Source: Jejubacter sp036620675 | GTDB lineage: Bacteria > Pseudomonadota > Gammaproteobacteria > Enterobacterales > Enterobacteriaceae | Strand: one strand, 5' to 3' | DNA length: 64,000 nucleotides | Assembly (NCBI GenBank): GCA_036620675.1 | Contig: JAZHEE010000003.1 | Shown here: piece after piece, positions 40,417 to 48,589 of the stretch | How the letters are laid out: every line of letters starts with the position of its first letter | How positions within the stretch are numbered: position 1 is the first letter of the stretch | Translations under genes and position numbers: made by a program | Notes under the pieces: generated by a model | Seen by the model: only the letters and a program-made list of their open reading frames with translations | The model's database searches: none | What the model was told of the DNA's origin: nothing

Positions 40417-41373
40417 TTAGTAACCCATATTTTTCTTCTTCTCTAATTCCTGTTTCGCGGTATCCGGCAGGTAGAGAATGGACTTCGTCATGGTCATTTT
40501 TTCAGGCAGGGTGCCGTCTTTTTTAAATTTCTCCAGCGCATCGAACGCCGGGCCCGCCATATTTGGCGTCAGCTCCACGCTGGCGTTCGCTTCGCCGGCC
40601 AGCATCGCTTTATAGATGTCCGGCACGCCGTCAATCGAGCCTATCAGAATATCCCGCCCCGGCTTCAGGCCCGCCTCTTTGATGGCCTGGATAGCGCCGA
40701 TCGCCATATCATCATTATGGGCATACACCATGCAGATGTTTTTGCCGTTGTTTTCCGCTTTGATAAAGCTTTCCATTACCTCTTTACCTTTGGTACGGGT
40801 AAAGTCGCCGGACTGGGAACGGACAATTTTGATATTGTCAGCCTGGCCGATAGCCTCGGCGAACCCCTTCTTACGATCGATAGCCACGCTGGCCCCCACC
40901 GTGCCCTGCAGCTCAACCACGTTGCACGGCTTACCATCAACCTGCTTCACCAGCCAGTCTCCGATCATCCTGCCTTCCAGAACGTTGTCCGCCGACACCG
41001 TGGTCATATAGAGCGATGTGTCTTTTACATTGATGGAGCGATCGAGCAGGATGACCGGAATTTCCGCGTCTTTCGCCTCCCTTAACACCGGCTCCCACCC
41101 GGTTGCAACGACAGGTGCGATAAAGATGGCGTCCACGCCCTGAGCAATAAATGAACGTACGGCTTTGATTTGGTTTTCCTGCTTTTGCTGACCGTCGGCA
41201 ATTTTCAGGGTAATACCACGCTTGTGCGCTTCGGTTTTCGCCACATTGGTTTCCGCCGCCCGCCAGCCGGACTCCGATCCGGCCTGCGAAAAGCCGACGG
41301 TTAAAGAAGAGGCCAGCGCCATAGACGACATGGCTGCTGAAACGGCCGTCACAAGAAGTAAACGTTTCCACAT
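40417..41373 (-). CDS. ytfQ: Galactofuranose-binding protein YtfQ
   Basis: Periplasmic substrate-binding protein for the galactofuranose importer, 318 residues, the E. coli length. The signal peptide MWKRLLLVTAVSAAMSSMALA is cleaved before SSLTVGFSQAGSESGWR. The sugar-binding type-1 periplasmic fold is clear from VDAIFIAPVVATGWEPVLREAKDAEIPVILLDRSI, CMVYAHNDDMAIGAIQAIKEAGLKPGRDILIGSIDG. It is the first gene of the operon and has a LacI/GalR-type operator 130 bp upstream. Confidence 0.96.
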   Translation of the reverse strand: MWKRLLLVTAVSAAMSSMALASSLTVGFSQAGSESGWRAAETNVAKTEAHKRGITLKIADGQQKQENQIKAVRSFIAQGVDAIFIAPVVATGWEPVLREAKDAEIPVILLDRSINVKDTSLYMTTVSADNVLEGRMIGDWLVKQVDGKPCNVVELQGTVGASVAIDRKKGFAEAIGQADNIKIVRSQSGDFTRTKGKEVMESFIKAENNGKNICMVYAHNDDMAIGAIQAIKEAGLKPGRDILIGSIDGVPDIYKAMLAGEANASVELTPNMAGPAFDALEKFKKDGTLPEKMTMTKSILYLPDTAKQELEKKKNMGY

Positions 41374-41502
41374 ATCCCCATCCCCTCAGGTTGTTAATTA
41401 TTGGTTAACAAAAATATGTGAACAAACTATAGACAATAAGAAACCCGACTCATTGCGCAACTTCACATTTCAGCAACGTGAATAAATAGTTAAATAAAAA
41501 TC

Positions 41503-41516
41503 TGTAATCGCTTTCA
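41503..41516. promoter_or_regulatory. LacI/GalR-family operator upstream of ytfQ
   Basis: TGTAATCGCTTTCA fits the LacI/GalR-family consensus TGNAANCGNTTNCA at every fixed position. It lies in the 306-bp gap between ytfQ (minus) and ppa (plus). ytfQ is a GalR/GalS-type target in E. coli. The rest of the gap holds AT-rich promoter DNA for both genes and no gene. Confidence 0.65.
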
Positions 41517-41633
41517 CTTTGTCATGAAAAAACCGACTGTGTTTATGGATTTTTAGGTTATGGAAACGCTCCGAAAACGGAGCGAGAAGCTGGCAGAAAC
41601 CAAAACAGGCAAAGACTTTCAGCACCAGTTAGC

Positions 41634-41639
41634 TATAAT
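41634..41639 (+). promoter_or_regulatory. ppa promoter -10 element
   Basis: A consensus TATAAT hexamer lies 40 bp before the ppa start codon. The -35 region is not close to consensus. Confidence 0.55.
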
Positions 41640-41679
41640 ACCCGCCACGTGTTTGCTACACATTTCAAAGGAAACAGAC

Positions 41680-42210
41680 ATGAGCTTAAACAACGTTCCC
41701 GCAGGCAAAGAACTGCCGGAAGACATCTACGTCATCATCGAAATTCCGGCCAATGCCGACCCTATCAAATACGAAGTGGATAAAGAGAGCGGCGCCCTGT
41801 TCGTGGACCGTTTCATGTCCACCGCGATGTTCTACCCGTGCAACTACGGCTATATCAACCATACGCTGTCCCTGGACGGCGATCCGGTAGACGTTCTGGT
41901 TCCAACGCCGTATCCGTTGCAACCGGGTTCCGTCATCCGCTGCCGCCCGGTTGGCGTTCTGAAAATGACCGACGAATCCGGCGAAGACGCCAAACTGGTT
42001 GCCGTACCGCACACTAAGCTGAGCAAAGAGTACGATCACATTAAAGATGTGAACGACCTGCCGGAACTGCTGAAAGCGCAGATCACCCATTTCTTCGAGC
42101 ACTACAAAGATCTGGAAAAAGGCAAGTGGGTGAAAGTCGACGGCTGGGACAATGCCGAAGCCGCGAAAGCTGAAATCATCTCTTCCTTCGAGCGCGCCGC
42201 GAAGAAGTAA
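41680..42210 (+). CDS. ppa: Inorganic pyrophosphatase
   Basis: Hydrolyses pyrophosphate to phosphate, pulling forward biosynthetic reactions. It has 176 residues, the E. coli length, from the ATG at 41680 (MSLNNVPAGKELPED), which follows AAAGGAAACAG. The family signature DGDPVDVLVPTPYP at about 66-79 carries the metal-binding aspartates, and KYEVDKESGALFVDRFM the substrate-binding Lys, Glu and Arg. An in-frame upstream stretch from 41560 is leader sequence. A terminator follows at 42236. Confidence 0.97.
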   Translation: MSLNNVPAGKELPEDIYVIIEIPANADPIKYEVDKESGALFVDRFMSTAMFYPCNYGYINHTLSLDGDPVDVLVPTPYPLQPGSVIRCRPVGVLKMTDESGEDAKLVAVPHTKLSKEYDHIKDVNDLPELLKAQITHFFEHYKDLEKGKWVKVDGWDNAEAAKAEIISSFERAAKK

Positions 42211-42235
42211 TCCGCCTTCGCTGAAATCTGTGATC

Positions 42236-42263
42236 AAAACACCGCCGCCAGGGCGGTGTTTTC
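42236..42263 (+). terminator. ppa terminator
   Basis: AACACCGCC-GCCA-GGGCGGTGTT followed by TTC. It is a strong stem 26 bp beyond the stop codon. Confidence 0.85.
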
Positions 42264-42507
42264 TTATCCATACAGCCTATTCTTTCACCGAAGATAAACA
42301 AACCATAAACAAAATTTAAAAATAACTTTACTGCGTTGATATAACCACGTAGCGAATTATTTCCGGGACGACGGAAACCATAATAAGACTGGTTTCATTC
42401 GAGCACGCTCCTTATAATGACGAGCCCTACTTCCTGGCGTGCTGATTATTCATGCATAAAGGAAATGTAACCGTCGGTTAATATATTTATAAAAACCAGG
42501 TATCTTC
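42264..42507 (+). promoter_or_regulatory. AT-rich leader of the PbgA-like gene
   Basis: This stretch between the ppa terminator and the next start codon is visibly AT-rich (for example TAAACAAACCATAAACAAAATTTAAAAATAA in two pieces). I see no gene. A short inverted repeat TTTCCG-GGACGA-CGGAAA lies at 42360-42377. A promoter for the downstream gene is expected here but I cannot choose one. Confidence 0.4.
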
Positions 42508-44352
42508 ATGAGAAAGCTTTTTCTTTTTACGTTATTTAATGTTTTTCTTTCCGCCCTTATTGCCATCAGATATTTCATGGTGCCAGGGGCATCGGTTACC
42601 CTTTACGGCGGCACCTTCTCCTTTTTTGCCGTACTGGGTCACTTTTTCTCGCTGTATCTGATCCTGTTTCTGATTTGTACGCCTCTGCTGTGGCTAAATA
42701 AATATGTCAGATACTCGCTACTGGCCATCGTGTTCGGCTTTGCACAAATCGCCCTTTATGTCGACACTATCGTCTTTGAGCAGTACCGTTTCCACATCAA
42801 TGAATCGGTGTTGATGATGGTGCTGTTTGGGCAGGTGGTGGATTTCTCCTTTGCGACCTGGCTGATGATGGGCGCGCTTGTCATCGGGGTATTCGCCATC
42901 GAATACCTGGCCGCGACCTGGATAGACCGCAAACTGACCCAACGTGCGCAACGCCACGCGCCCAAATCCCGTATGATGCTGACCACATCGCTATTTCTGG
43001 TCGGCGCCCTGCTGGTGGGGAATATTGGTTATATGATCGCGTTCTACTATGCGTACTCCCCCATTATGGTGGTGAAAGAGTATCTGCCGCTTTATTACCC
43101 TCTGACGTCAAAGAAAATCATGGGTTTCTTTGACAAAGATGGCCAGCACCGTAATCTGCTGGCCAACCCCGATTCACAGAAGCATATTCGTTATCCATTA
43201 CGGGAACTGGTGATTAATCCGGAAAATAAAAGACCTGCCAACATTATGTTTATTGTGGTGGACTCCTGGCGTTTCGATACTTTTAGCGAATCCGTCTCTC
43301 CGAATACCTGGAACTTTGTTAAACAACATAACGGCGTCGCTTTTAATAATCACTATTCCACCGGCAACGCCACCCGAACCGGTATCTTCGGTCTGTTTTA
43401 CGGTATCCCCGGAACCTACTGGCAACCCTTTCTGAATAACAGCATTCCGTCGCTATTTGTCACGACTATGCAGAAAGAAGATTACAACATCGGGATATTC
43501 ACCTCAGCCAAAGTGACCTTCCCGGAATTCGATCGCACGGTTTTCGCCACCATTAAAAACCTGCGCATCAATAGCGAAGGTAAGAGCACGCCGGAGCGCG
43601 ATGCCCGTCTGACCACAGACTGGCGCGAATGGTACCAGAAGCGCGACGCCAGCCGTCCAACCTTTTCGTTCCTGTTTTACGATTCGGCGCACGCCTACGA
43701 CTTTCCAAAAGATGCGGAGTTAAAATTCGGGCCGGTTAACGATCTGAACTATATGACGCTGAAGAACGACACCGATCCGACACCGCTGTTCAATCGTTAT
43801 AAGCAGAGCGTGTATTACATCGATCAACTGTTGCAGCAGGTTTACGATCAGCTTGCCGCCTCCGGCGATCTGGATAACACGCTGATAGTCCTGACCGGCG
43901 ATCACGCTCAGGAAATGAACGACAATAAGATGGGCTTCTGGGGCCACAACGGTAATTTCACCGATGCCCAGACCAAAGTGCCTTTTATAATTGTCGGCGC
44001 GAAAGACGATAGCAGACTGCGCGAAAATGCCAGTAAGCTCACCAGCCACGAAGATGTGGTACCGTCGCTGATGAAACACTATCTGCACGTTGCCAATGAT
44101 ACCCGCGACTACGCCACCGGCTACGATCTGTTCAGCCAGATGCCGGAACGTAAGTGGCTGCTGATGTCCAGCTACAGCGCTTACGCCGTGCGCACGCCGG
44201 AAAATATCTATACCGTAAACGGCGTAGGGATAAGCCACTACCTGGACCGCCATAACCGACAGGCGAGCGGCCATCCTAATTACAGCTACGTCTATGACGC
44301 CATGAACGAGATGAAATATTTCGTCGACCAGGGCGGAAAAGCAGCGCACTAG
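42508..44352 (+). CDS. PbgA/YejM-like inner membrane sulfatase-fold hydrolase (paralogue)
   Basis: A 614-residue protein with five predicted TM segments in residues about 5-185 (DUF3413-like), then a periplasmic alkaline-phosphatase/sulfatase-fold domain from about 243. The layout matches PbgA (YejM), which senses LPS and regulates LpxC. Shared landmarks are the nucleophile region STGNATRTGIFGLFYGIPGTYW at about 284-305. Unlike PbgA, this protein keeps the metal-binding residues: Asp252 (VVDSWRFD), TGDHAQE, and GFWGHNGNF. It may therefore be an active phosphatase or lipid-modifying transferase. It lies between ppa and ytfP, where E. coli has no such gene. A strong terminator follows. Confidence 0.85.
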   Translation: MRKLFLFTLFNVFLSALIAIRYFMVPGASVTLYGGTFSFFAVLGHFFSLYLILFLICTPLLWLNKYVRYSLLAIVFGFAQIALYVDTIVFEQYRFHINESVLMMVLFGQVVDFSFATWLMMGALVIGVFAIEYLAATWIDRKLTQRAQRHAPKSRMMLTTSLFLVGALLVGNIGYMIAFYYAYSPIMVVKEYLPLYYPLTSKKIMGFFDKDGQHRNLLANPDSQKHIRYPLRELVINPENKRPANIMFIVVDSWRFDTFSESVSPNTWNFVKQHNGVAFNNHYSTGNATRTGIFGLFYGIPGTYWQPFLNNSIPSLFVTTMQKEDYNIGIFTSAKVTFPEFDRTVFATIKNLRINSEGKSTPERDARLTTDWREWYQKRDASRPTFSFLFYDSAHAYDFPKDAELKFGPVNDLNYMTLKNDTDPTPLFNRYKQSVYYIDQLLQQVYDQLAASGDLDNTLIVLTGDHAQEMNDNKMGFWGHNGNFTDAQTKVPFIIVGAKDDSRLRENASKLTSHEDVVPSLMKHYLHVANDTRDYATGYDLFSQMPERKWLLMSSYSAYAVRTPENIYTVNGVGISHYLDRHNRQASGHPNYSYVYDAMNEMKYFVDQGGKAAH

Positions 44353-44374
44353 CCGTTATCAGCGTCTGACTCAG

Positions 44375-44401
44375 GCCTCGCCAACTGGCGAGGCTTTTTT
44401 T
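44375..44401 (+). terminator. Terminator of the PbgA-like gene
   Basis: GCCTCGCC-AACT-GGCGAGGC followed by TTTTTTT. It begins 23 bp after the stop codon. Confidence 0.9.
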
Positions 44402-44405
44402 GTAT

Positions 44406-44439
44406 ATAAAAAAAGCGACCGTGCCGAAGCACGGTCGCT
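44406..44439 (-). terminator. ytfP terminator
   Basis: On the minus strand AGCGACCGTGC-TTCG-GCACGGTCGCT is followed by TTTTTTTAT. The UUCG loop and 11-bp stem make it a strong terminator for the tamA-tamB-ytfP transcript. Confidence 0.9.
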
Positions 44440-44465
44440 CTGGATTATCCGCAGAGACTGGCGAC

Positions 44466-44813
44466 TCATTTATACTTATCGCGATCGATCCAGTCACCGC
44501 TCTCGATCAGCGTCAACCCGCCAGTTGGACGCTGGTAGACATACATCCACGCGCTTCCGTAGGGCGTCTGAATCAGCTGACGCTTATATTCGCCTCCCTG
44601 GGTACGCAGATCGTCAAGCTCAGCCAGGGTCGAGGCATCGATCCGGTACACTTCACCGTATACCGAGCCTTCTCCCGGCACCGCGCCGGGATAATGCCCC
44701 AGGCTATACAGCTGATAACCCTCAATACTAAAAGCGCCCAGTAACTGCGCGTTGGTCATCCAGTGGCTGTTGCCCTGTTTGTGCCTTAAACTGCCGTAGA
44801 CAAATATTCGCAT
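44466..44813 (-). CDS. ytfP: Gamma-glutamylcyclotransferase-like protein YtfP
   Basis: A 115-residue GGCT/AIG2-like protein (E. coli 113). The fold signature FVYGSLRHKQGNSHWM starts at residue 4, and the conserved acidic residue lies in the VYRIDASTLAELDDLR segment. The true substrate is not established. It begins 3 bp after the tamB stop and is cotranscribed with tamA-tamB. Confidence 0.93.
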   Translation of the reverse strand: MRIFVYGSLRHKQGNSHWMTNAQLLGAFSIEGYQLYSLGHYPGAVPGEGSVYGEVYRIDASTLAELDDLRTQGGEYKRQLIQTPYGSAWMYVYQRPTGGLTLIESGDWIDRDKYK

Positions 44814-44815
44814 TG

Positions 44816-47800
44816 CTAAAACTCAAACTGATAAAGCAGATCCAGTGCCTGATCTACGCCAGACACCGCTTCCAGATACAGTTTAGGCATCAGGCGGTAA
44901 CGTAAAGTCAGCGTCGCCAGCGAATCAAAAATGCCCATCCCATATTTCACCTGCAGGCCCGGTAACACATAGCCGCTGACCACCACCTGGGAGGAGTCGC
45001 CCACCCCTTCGGTATCCAGCGCCAGATTACTTACGCCAAAGGTTTCGCCGATTTTACCCACAACCTGACCACTCTGTGCAACCCCCAGGCCAATTAGCAT
45101 TGAGGTCATGGCCTGGCTGTCAGTGCCAGAGGCATCCAGCCCCTGGCCGCGCAGCAGGTAGGAGAGCGCTTCCTGCTGAGAGAGAACCGGGTCAGAGAAG
45201 ACCTCCACCTTAGGTTCATCGGCAGAACCGGTAACCCGCACCCCGGCGGTCACATCGTCTTCAGTGGCATCCGGATTACGGATCGCCTCGATATTCAGCA
45301 GCGGCTGATCCGGCGGGCCGGAAAACAGCAGTTCTCCTTTACGCACCAGCAAATCCTGGCCGTAAGCGTGGAAACGCCCTTCCGGAATATTGATCTGGCC
45401 GTTCAGGCCCAGCCCCTGCTTATCCTGAGCCACTTTCAGATCGCCGTTAAGCTTCGCCTTCAGCCCGAAAGCGTCCAGCCGCACATTATCGCCCACGTGG
45501 ATATTCAGGTTGCTGTTGATTGGGATCCCGGCGCTGACCGCCTCTTTGGGTTTGAGATCTTTATCCAGCATCACTTCGTCGCTGGAGACCCCAACCGCAC
45601 TTTCCGGCAGCTCCTGAACGGTGATCCGCGCCCAGGGCACGTCCACATTACCATTCAGCGTAAACAGGCTGGGGTTAGCTTCAAACACCACGTCCGGCGA
45701 TACGTCCAGCCTCACCATCGGCGGCACGGTGACTCGCACCCGATTCCCCTTCGCCGCGACTCTGGCGCGCCAGTTATCGAGCTGGCTCCAGTCAGCGTCA
45801 CCGCTCAGGTTTATCTGACCGCGACCGGTGCGTACCACGCCCTGCAGGGTGGAGCTCATACCGTTAAAGGCGAGCGTGAGTTCGCTGGGCACCATATCGA
45901 AGGGCATAAAGTTGCCGTCGATATCCAGATTGCGTAAACGCAGATCGCCAAACATTTGCGGATTACGGGCATTGCCTCCCAGCCGCAGATTCGCGTTCAG
46001 GTTCCCCGCCGCTTTCTCGCCGCGCGAGAAGATGGCGTTCACCATCGCCAGCGAGAAGTCGCGAATGTTAATGTTGCCAGCCAGATTTCGCTGGCCCTGC
46101 GGATCGTTGACCTGTACCTGACCGTCGAACTGACCGTTATTGGCGATGCGAATCATCCAGCCCATCTGGGCGCGATTGTTACGCAATTCGGCATCCAGGT
46201 TCAGGGTATCAAATGCCACCGGCAGCGGGTTGTTATTCACCTCCTGCACCACCTTCACGCCGCGTCCCTTAAGAGCCACTTTGCCCTGCGGCAGGCCACC
46301 CTCACTGTTCCAGGTCACATCGGCATTGCCGCTGAATACCCCACTGGCCTGGGTGGTATCCGGCATAAAGGGTTTGAGCATCGCCAGGTCGAAGCGGTTA
46401 AGATTAACAACCGCATGACCGCTGGCTCCGGCTTCAATGGTCTGCGGTACGCAGAGTTCGGCATTCGGGTTATTCCAGCAGTGCGGCCCGATATTAATCT
46501 TCTGCTGCTGATTGTGATAATCCAGCGCAATGGCGCGCGACAGCGACCAGGGCCCGACCGGGGTATCGAAACGGGTATCGCTAAGCTGCCCCTGCCAGCG
46601 TTCGGCTTTACGATCGAAGCTGCCGCTCAGATGCAGTCGGCCAGAGACCGGTTCCCCCTGAATGTTGAGCTGTAGCTGATGCTGTTGCTCGTTCCCTTTC
46701 GCATCCATGGTCACCTGGCTGATATCCAGGCCCGGCTGTTTGACGCTATTCACCTGGAGTGAAAGGTTGCCGGCTATCTGATCGCTGGACGTGACATCCC
46801 CCGACAGCCGTACGCGATTGATGGAAAGCTCCTGCCAGCGCAGCCCGTTAGCGGTCAGATCCGCCAGCAATTTCGGCGCCTGCAGATTACCGCGTAGCTG
46901 AATCATCCCTTTAGCCGTACCGCCCAACCCTGGCAGCGCATTATCCAGATTAGGAGCGTCAATGTTGGCATCCAGCGCCATCGACTTATCGCCTACCTGC
47001 CCCTTCACATCGGCGCGGTTACGACCCAGCGCCACGTGCAGACCCGGGATATCCCACTGCATGTAGCTGTTGCCTTTGAGCTGACCATCGACGTTAACCG
47101 GGTTCTGCTTCACGTTGCCGTTGAGCTTCAGTTCCGGCACTTCCATCTGCCAGGTTCCGCCGTACAGGCTGCCGCGGGTTTTCACCAGACCGTTCAGCTT
47201 CGCCGGCCAGTCCGGGTACTGCTTCGCAGTATTGATACCGTCCAGACGCAATTCGCTGCGCCAGCTAATGGCCTGCTCCCAGTCCAGCACCGCGTTAAGA
47301 TCGATATTCCCCTGTAGCGCCGCGACCCGCAGTTTATCCAGGTTTATCTGACACTCGTTTCCTTTCGCATCCAGAGTGATAGTGGCGGGTGGCACCTGAT
47401 CGCCCTTCACCGCGGTGCGCAACGACAGAAGATAGTCGGTCGCCTTACCGCTGAGCTTCAGGTGGAGATTATCCGCCTGATACTGCTTCGCGCCGCTCAG
47501 GGGCCAGTAAAGTCGCGGGCTGTTAATCTCGACGTTCATCGGTAGCCCTGCTTCCGCCAGACGGGCATCGGCCTTTAGCGCTACCGCCACCGGGCCGCTC
47601 AGATTCAGTCCCAGATTCAGCGTGTCGCGCAGCGCGCCGTTCACTTTCAGCTTGATCTTCTCACCCTTAAGCGGCTCGACGTTCAGCGCGCTATTCAGGG
47701 TGATATCCACCGGCCAGTCGCCGCGCAGCTCAGCGCCGCCGCTGGCGGTAACCTTGCCCTGATCGGAATCGATATCCAGGGTGTCGATCTTCATGTGTCC

Positions 47801-48589
47801 ATCGCTGCTGCTTACCTTCAGCAGCAGATTGTGCACCATCAGATCGGTGTCGCCAGTCATGCGTAACTGCTCGCCCTTAAACGACTGGATATTCAGGTTT
47901 ACCGGCAGATGAACATCGGTCATTTCCGGCAGCAGCGGTTTAGCGAACATCTGGCGTAGCGTCTCACCCAACGGCGGTGCATTGGGATCCGGTTTCTCGA
48001 CCGGCTCCACCACCTGTTCCTGCGCCACATCGGCGGCCTTCGGCAGTGCTATCAGCAGCCCCTTGAGCGAGGTAGGGGTCAGCGTCAGGTTACGCTGCTC
48101 CCACGCCATTCCCGAGGAAAAATCCATCACCGATACGGTGGTGTCGTCGATTTTAATATTGACGTTATTCAGCGCCAGGCGACTGAGGCTAATGGGATAA
48201 GGCGTACTGAGGTTCAGCGGCCCGCTCTCTTCCTGCTCCGGCTGCGCGGCGGCAGGCGGCATCTTTTTGGTATCCACCACCACGTTGACATCGCGCAGCG
48301 AGATGTCGTTAACGCACAGGCTGGAATTCCACAAACAGGCGGGTTTGAGCGCGAAATGAAACTCGCCGGCGCGCACTGCCACGCCAGGCTGCTCATAACT
48401 CACGCCTTTTACCGACAGATTACGCCAGCCGCCGGTCACCTGAGCTATCTCCAGCCCCGGCACCCAGCGATTCGCCGCTTTAAAGATCAGATGCAGACCG
48501 GTAGTGGTTCCGACCAGAAACGCCACACTGCCGATAAGCACCAGCAGAACCACCAGCACCGCAAGGCTTATTTTCTTCCATCGCCTCAT
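44816..48589 (-). CDS. tamB: Translocation and assembly module subunit TamB
   Basis: TamB is an AsmA-like inner-membrane-anchored protein that spans the periplasm and, with TamA, takes part in outer membrane assembly and phospholipid traffic. It has 1257 residues, the usual length. An N-terminal TM anchor (ISLAVLVVLLVLIGSVAFLVG) is followed by a long beta-helical, lipid-groove region, and the conserved C-terminal DUF490 domain ends LDLLYQFEF. Its ATG overlaps the tamA stop (ATGA), so translation is coupled. Confidence 0.96.
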   Translation of the reverse strand: MRRWKKISLAVLVVLLVLIGSVAFLVGTTTGLHLIFKAANRWVPGLEIAQVTGGWRNLSVKGVSYEQPGVAVRAGEFHFALKPACLWNSSLCVNDISLRDVNVVVDTKKMPPAAAQPEQEESGPLNLSTPYPISLSRLALNNVNIKIDDTTVSVMDFSSGMAWEQRNLTLTPTSLKGLLIALPKAADVAQEQVVEPVEKPDPNAPPLGETLRQMFAKPLLPEMTDVHLPVNLNIQSFKGEQLRMTGDTDLMVHNLLLKVSSSDGHMKIDTLDIDSDQGKVTASGGAELRGDWPVDITLNSALNVEPLKGEKIKLKVNGALRDTLNLGLNLSGPVAVALKADARLAEAGLPMNVEINSPRLYWPLSGAKQYQADNLHLKLSGKATDYLLSLRTAVKGDQVPPATITLDAKGNECQINLDKLRVAALQGNIDLNAVLDWEQAISWRSELRLDGINTAKQYPDWPAKLNGLVKTRGSLYGGTWQMEVPELKLNGNVKQNPVNVDGQLKGNSYMQWDIPGLHVALGRNRADVKGQVGDKSMALDANIDAPNLDNALPGLGGTAKGMIQLRGNLQAPKLLADLTANGLRWQELSINRVRLSGDVTSSDQIAGNLSLQVNSVKQPGLDISQVTMDAKGNEQQHQLQLNIQGEPVSGRLHLSGSFDRKAERWQGQLSDTRFDTPVGPWSLSRAIALDYHNQQQKINIGPHCWNNPNAELCVPQTIEAGASGHAVVNLNRFDLAMLKPFMPDTTQASGVFSGNADVTWNSEGGLPQGKVALKGRGVKVVQEVNNNPLPVAFDTLNLDAELRNNRAQMGWMIRIANNGQFDGQVQVNDPQGQRNLAGNINIRDFSLAMVNAIFSRGEKAAGNLNANLRLGGNARNPQMFGDLRLRNLDIDGNFMPFDMVPSELTLAFNGMSSTLQGVVRTGRGQINLSGDADWSQLDNWRARVAAKGNRVRVTVPPMVRLDVSPDVVFEANPSLFTLNGNVDVPWARITVQELPESAVGVSSDEVMLDKDLKPKEAVSAGIPINSNLNIHVGDNVRLDAFGLKAKLNGDLKVAQDKQGLGLNGQINIPEGRFHAYGQDLLVRKGELLFSGPPDQPLLNIEAIRNPDATEDDVTAGVRVTGSADEPKVEVFSDPVLSQQEALSYLLRGQGLDASGTDSQAMTSMLIGLGVAQSGQVVGKIGETFGVSNLALDTEGVGDSSQVVVSGYVLPGLQVKYGMGIFDSLATLTLRYRLMPKLYLEAVSGVDQALDLLYQFEF

